Below, in pieces: positions 3,964-5,613 of a stretch of DNA of 5,613 bases. Each line of letters starts with the position of its first letter. Positions within the stretch are counted from its first letter, which is position 1. Both the position numbers and the translations under genes were made by a program. Origin of the DNA: Nonomuraea sp. (GTDB lineage: Bacteria; Actinomycetota; Actinomycetes; Streptosporangiales; Streptosporangiaceae); assembly GCA_013362835.1 (NCBI GenBank), contig JABFVJ010000099.1:1-5613 (forward strand). Reading direction: 5' to 3'. Under the pieces are notes generated by a model. That model searched no databases, was not told the DNA's origin, and saw only the letters and a program-made list of their open reading frames with translations.

Positions 3964-5307
3964 ATGACGCATGTCGTCGACGAAGTTCCGCTGACCCTCG
4001 ACGGGGCTCCCCCCAAGACCCTGGGCGTGCTCGACCAGGGTGCGCTCTGGGCCAATCTCGGGGTCAGCCTCCTCGGCTTCTCCGGGGCGCTGATCCTGCT
4101 CAACCCCCTCGGCGACGCCCCGCTCAGCCTCGTCGCCGCGCTCACCGCCGCCGTGGTCGGCAGCCTCATCGGCACCGCCATGGTGGGCCTGTCGGCCATC
4201 CCCGGCACGCAGACCGGGCGGCCCGCGATGGTGCTGCTGCGCGGGCTGTTCGGGGCGAAGATGTCGTACGTGCCCTCTGTGCTGAACATCGTGCAGATGC
4301 TCGGCTGGGGGGCCTTCGAGCTCTGGGTGATCGCCAAGGCCGCGACCGCGATCTTCGGTGACGTCCCGTACCAGGTGTGGGTGGTGGTCGCCGGGGTGGT
4401 GACCACCGCGCTCGCCGTCTGGCCGCTCGGGTCGATCAGGCTGCTGCGCCGGTACGTCACCGCCGGCGTGATCGTGTCGCTGATCTGGTTCACGGTGTCG
4501 TTCCTCGGCGAGGCCCCGCAGTACGCGGGCGGCTCGTGGACGGCCTTCGCCCCGGCCGTCGACTACGTGATCGCGCTGTCGGTGTCATGGGTGCCGATGG
4601 CCGCCGACTTCGCCAGGCACTCGCGGTCCAGCAAGGCCGCCTTCACCGGCGTGGTCGGCGGCTACACGATCGCCCAGGTGGCCTGCCTCGGCCTCGGCGT
4701 GTACGCGGTGGCCATCGCGGGCGCGCAGGCCGTGACGGCCGACGGCATGGCCGTGTTCCAGCCGTTCGTCGCGGCGCCGCTGGGCGCGCTGTTCTTCGGC
4801 ATCCTGGTGCTGCGCGAGACCGACCAGTCGTTCGCGAACGTCTACTCGACCACGGTCTCCCTGCAGAACCTGATGCCGAACGTGGACCGGCGGATCATCT
4901 CGACCGCGATCGGCGTGCTCACCACCGCGATCGCCCTGGTCGTGGACGTCACGTCCTACGGCGCGTTCCTCGGCGTGATCGGCGCGGTGTTCGTGCCGAT
5001 GTTCGCGGTGCTCGCCGTGGAGTACTTCGTGCTCGGCGGCGCCTCCCGCTGGAACACCGACGAGGACGCGCCCTCGCGCTGGCTGATGCTGGTGCCGTGG
5101 GCGCTCGGCTTCGCCGCCTACTGGTTCACCACGTCGACGCCCACGGTCCCCGGCTGGGACGCGTTCTGGGCGGGCGCGCGCGACGCGGTCGGCTTCACCC
5201 GCGAGCCGTGGATGAACGGCGCGCTCGGCGGCGCGCTGGTCGCCGCGCTGGTGACGCTGCTCATCGGGTGGCTCACCGGCTCCTTCCGCCGGTCAGCGGG
5301 CCGTTGA
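3964..5307 (+). CDS. cytX: NCS1-family permease, probable HMP (thiamin pyrimidine) transporter CytX
   Basis: NCS1 permeases are sodium- or proton-coupled importers of nucleobases and related compounds. This 447-residue protein has about 12 hydrophobic segments and the family landmarks LWANLGVSLLGFSGA (28-42, TM1), GTQTGRPAMVLLRGLFG (81-97, before TM3), MLGWGAFELWVIAKA (112-126), the TM6 region SVSWVPMAADFARHSRS (206-222), DQSFANVYSTTVSLQNL (287-303, TM8) and FLGVIGAVFVPMFAVLAVEYF (335-355). It resembles CodB-type cytosine permeases, but the TPP riboswitch directly upstream argues for a thiamin precursor; TPP-regulated members of this group are predicted HMP transporters (CytX). The ligand is therefore inferred from regulation, and the nearby tenA supports it. 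It sits in the cytoplasmic membrane. The start is set by AGGGAG 6 nt upstream. The last 15 bp overlap the convergent ogt gene. Confidence 0.9.
   Translation: MTHVVDEVPLTLDGAPPKTLGVLDQGALWANLGVSLLGFSGALILLNPLGDAPLSLVAALTAAVVGSLIGTAMVGLSAIPGTQTGRPAMVLLRGLFGAKMSYVPSVLNIVQMLGWGAFELWVIAKAATAIFGDVPYQVWVVVAGVVTTALAVWPLGSIRLLRRYVTAGVIVSLIWFTVSFLGEAPQYAGGSWTAFAPAVDYVIALSVSWVPMAADFARHSRSSKAAFTGVVGGYTIAQVACLGLGVYAVAIAGAQAVTADGMAVFQPFVAAPLGALFFGILVLRETDQSFANVYSTTVSLQNLMPNVDRRIISTAIGVLTTAIALVVDVTSYGAFLGVIGAVFVPMFAVLAVEYFVLGGASRWNTDEDAPSRWLMLVPWALGFAAYWFTTSTPTVPGWDAFWAGARDAVGFTREPWMNGALGGALVAALVTLLIGWLTGSFRRSAGR
5271..5297. terminator. Hairpin within overlapping 3' ends of cytX and ogt
   Basis: GCTCACCGGC (5271-5280) and GCCGGTCAGC (5288-5297) form a 10-bp stem with a single C-C mismatch around a 7-nt TCCTTCC loop. 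It lies inside the last codons of the permease and covers the ogt stop codon (5293-5295). It could terminate transcription from both convergent genes, which have no spacer. No U-tract follows on either strand, and codon constraint could also produce such a repeat by chance. Confidence 0.45.
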
Positions 5308-5613
5308 GGCGCGTCGTTCGACGTTGAGCAGGTGCTGCTTGGCGGCCACGCCTCCCGCGTAGTCGCCGAGCTCGCCGTCCTCGCGGACCACCCGGTGGCA
5401 GGGCACGATCACGCAGACGGGATTGGCGCCGACCGCGTTGCCGATCGCGCGCAGCGCGCGCGGCCTGCCGATGCTCGCCCCGATCTCCTCGTACGTCGTG
5501 GTCGTGCCGTAGGGGACGGCCATGGTCTTCTGCAGCACGGTACGGGCGAACGACGTGGCCAGCGCGAAGTCGACCGGCGTGGCGAACGTGCGCAGGCGGC
5601 CGGAGAAGTAGGC
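5293..5613 (-). CDS. ogt: O6-alkylguanine-DNA alkyltransferase (Ogt/MGMT), 5'-partial
   Basis: This suicide repair protein moves methyl or alkyl groups from O6-alkylguanine in DNA to its own cysteine. The frame is open to the right edge of the window, so the N-terminus is missing; 106 residues are visible. Numbering from the edge: AYFSGRLRTFATPVDF (1-16) is the end of the N-terminal domain, VPYGTTTTYEEIGASIGRP (33-51) includes the helix-turn-helix start and its Tyr, RAIGNAVGANPVCVIV (55-70) holds the Asn hinge and probable Arg finger, PCHRVV (71-76) has the acceptor Cys72, and DYAGGVAAKQHLL (84-96) is the C-terminal signature. It is a DNA-binding cytosolic protein. An internal ATG at 5538 would lose the FATPVDF part and is not the start. 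It converges with cytX and overlaps its last 15 bp. Nothing suggests a fused Ada-type regulator in the visible part. Confidence 0.95.
   Translation of the reverse strand, partial: AYFSGRLRTFATPVDFALATSFARTVLQKTMAVPYGTTTTYEEIGASIGRPRALRAIGNAVGANPVCVIVPCHRVVREDGELGDYAGGVAAKQHLLNVERRASTAR

Noticed and set aside
3126..4493. 455-codon open frame on the - strand across the glycosylase, rhodanese, riboswitch and permease
   Set aside because: It runs antisense to three well-supported genes and a riboswitch, has low-complexity Ser/Thr/Arg composition and no domain; long shadows are expected at this GC content.
3964..5307. Naming the permease a cytosine permease (codB)
   Set aside because: The fold is the same family, but the TPP riboswitch directly upstream makes a thiamin precursor the better-supported substrate and no cytosine deaminase gene is nearby.
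4377..5327. 316-codon open frame on the + strand within the permease
   Set aside because: Arg/Gly-dominated translation typical of a frame-shifted reading of a high-GC gene.

Overview
The window is very GC-rich, with codon third positions mostly G or C, almost no spacer DNA and several genes that appear to start without a leader. This points to an actinobacterium. The mix of genes and the protein style (proline-rich LCP protein, GPP34 protein, actinobacterial Fpg/Nei variant) would suit a Streptosporangiales-type genome such as Nonomuraea or a relative, but that placement is inference only.

Layout from left to right. (1) A LytR-CpsA-Psr (LCP) cell-wall glycopolymer transferase on the + strand, whose true start probably lies before the window. 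(2) A hairpin between convergent genes. (3) A GPP34/GOLPH3-family protein on the - strand. (4) A 23-bp divergent spacer with two overlapping -10 elements. (5) A compact + strand run: a TenA-family thiaminase II/aminopyrimidine aminohydrolase, an Fpg/Nei-type DNA glycosylase with non-standard lesion-site residues, and a single-domain rhodanese. (6) A terminator hairpin followed by a thiamin pyrophosphate (TPP) riboswitch. (7) An NCS1-family permease, most likely the HMP (hydroxymethylpyrimidine) transporter CytX. (8) A convergent Ogt-type O6-alkylguanine-DNA alkyltransferase on the - strand, cut by the right edge, whose last codons overlap the end of the permease gene.

The clearest functional theme is thiamin salvage. 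The TPP riboswitch identifies the permease as a thiamin-precursor importer, and TenA, four genes to the left on the same strand, frees HMP from thiamin breakdown products. The two are controlled separately: only the permease carries the riboswitch. The second theme is repair of damaged bases (Fpg/Nei glycosylase and Ogt). The LCP, GPP34 and rhodanese genes have no evident link to either theme.

No mobile element, CRISPR array, tRNA, rRNA or phage gene is visible, and I see no wholly new system. The points most worth a second look are the altered lesion-site residues of the glycosylase, the shared divergent promoter, the riboswitch whose conserved 3' end doubles as the ribosome binding site, and a patch of unusual codons over the TenA active site.
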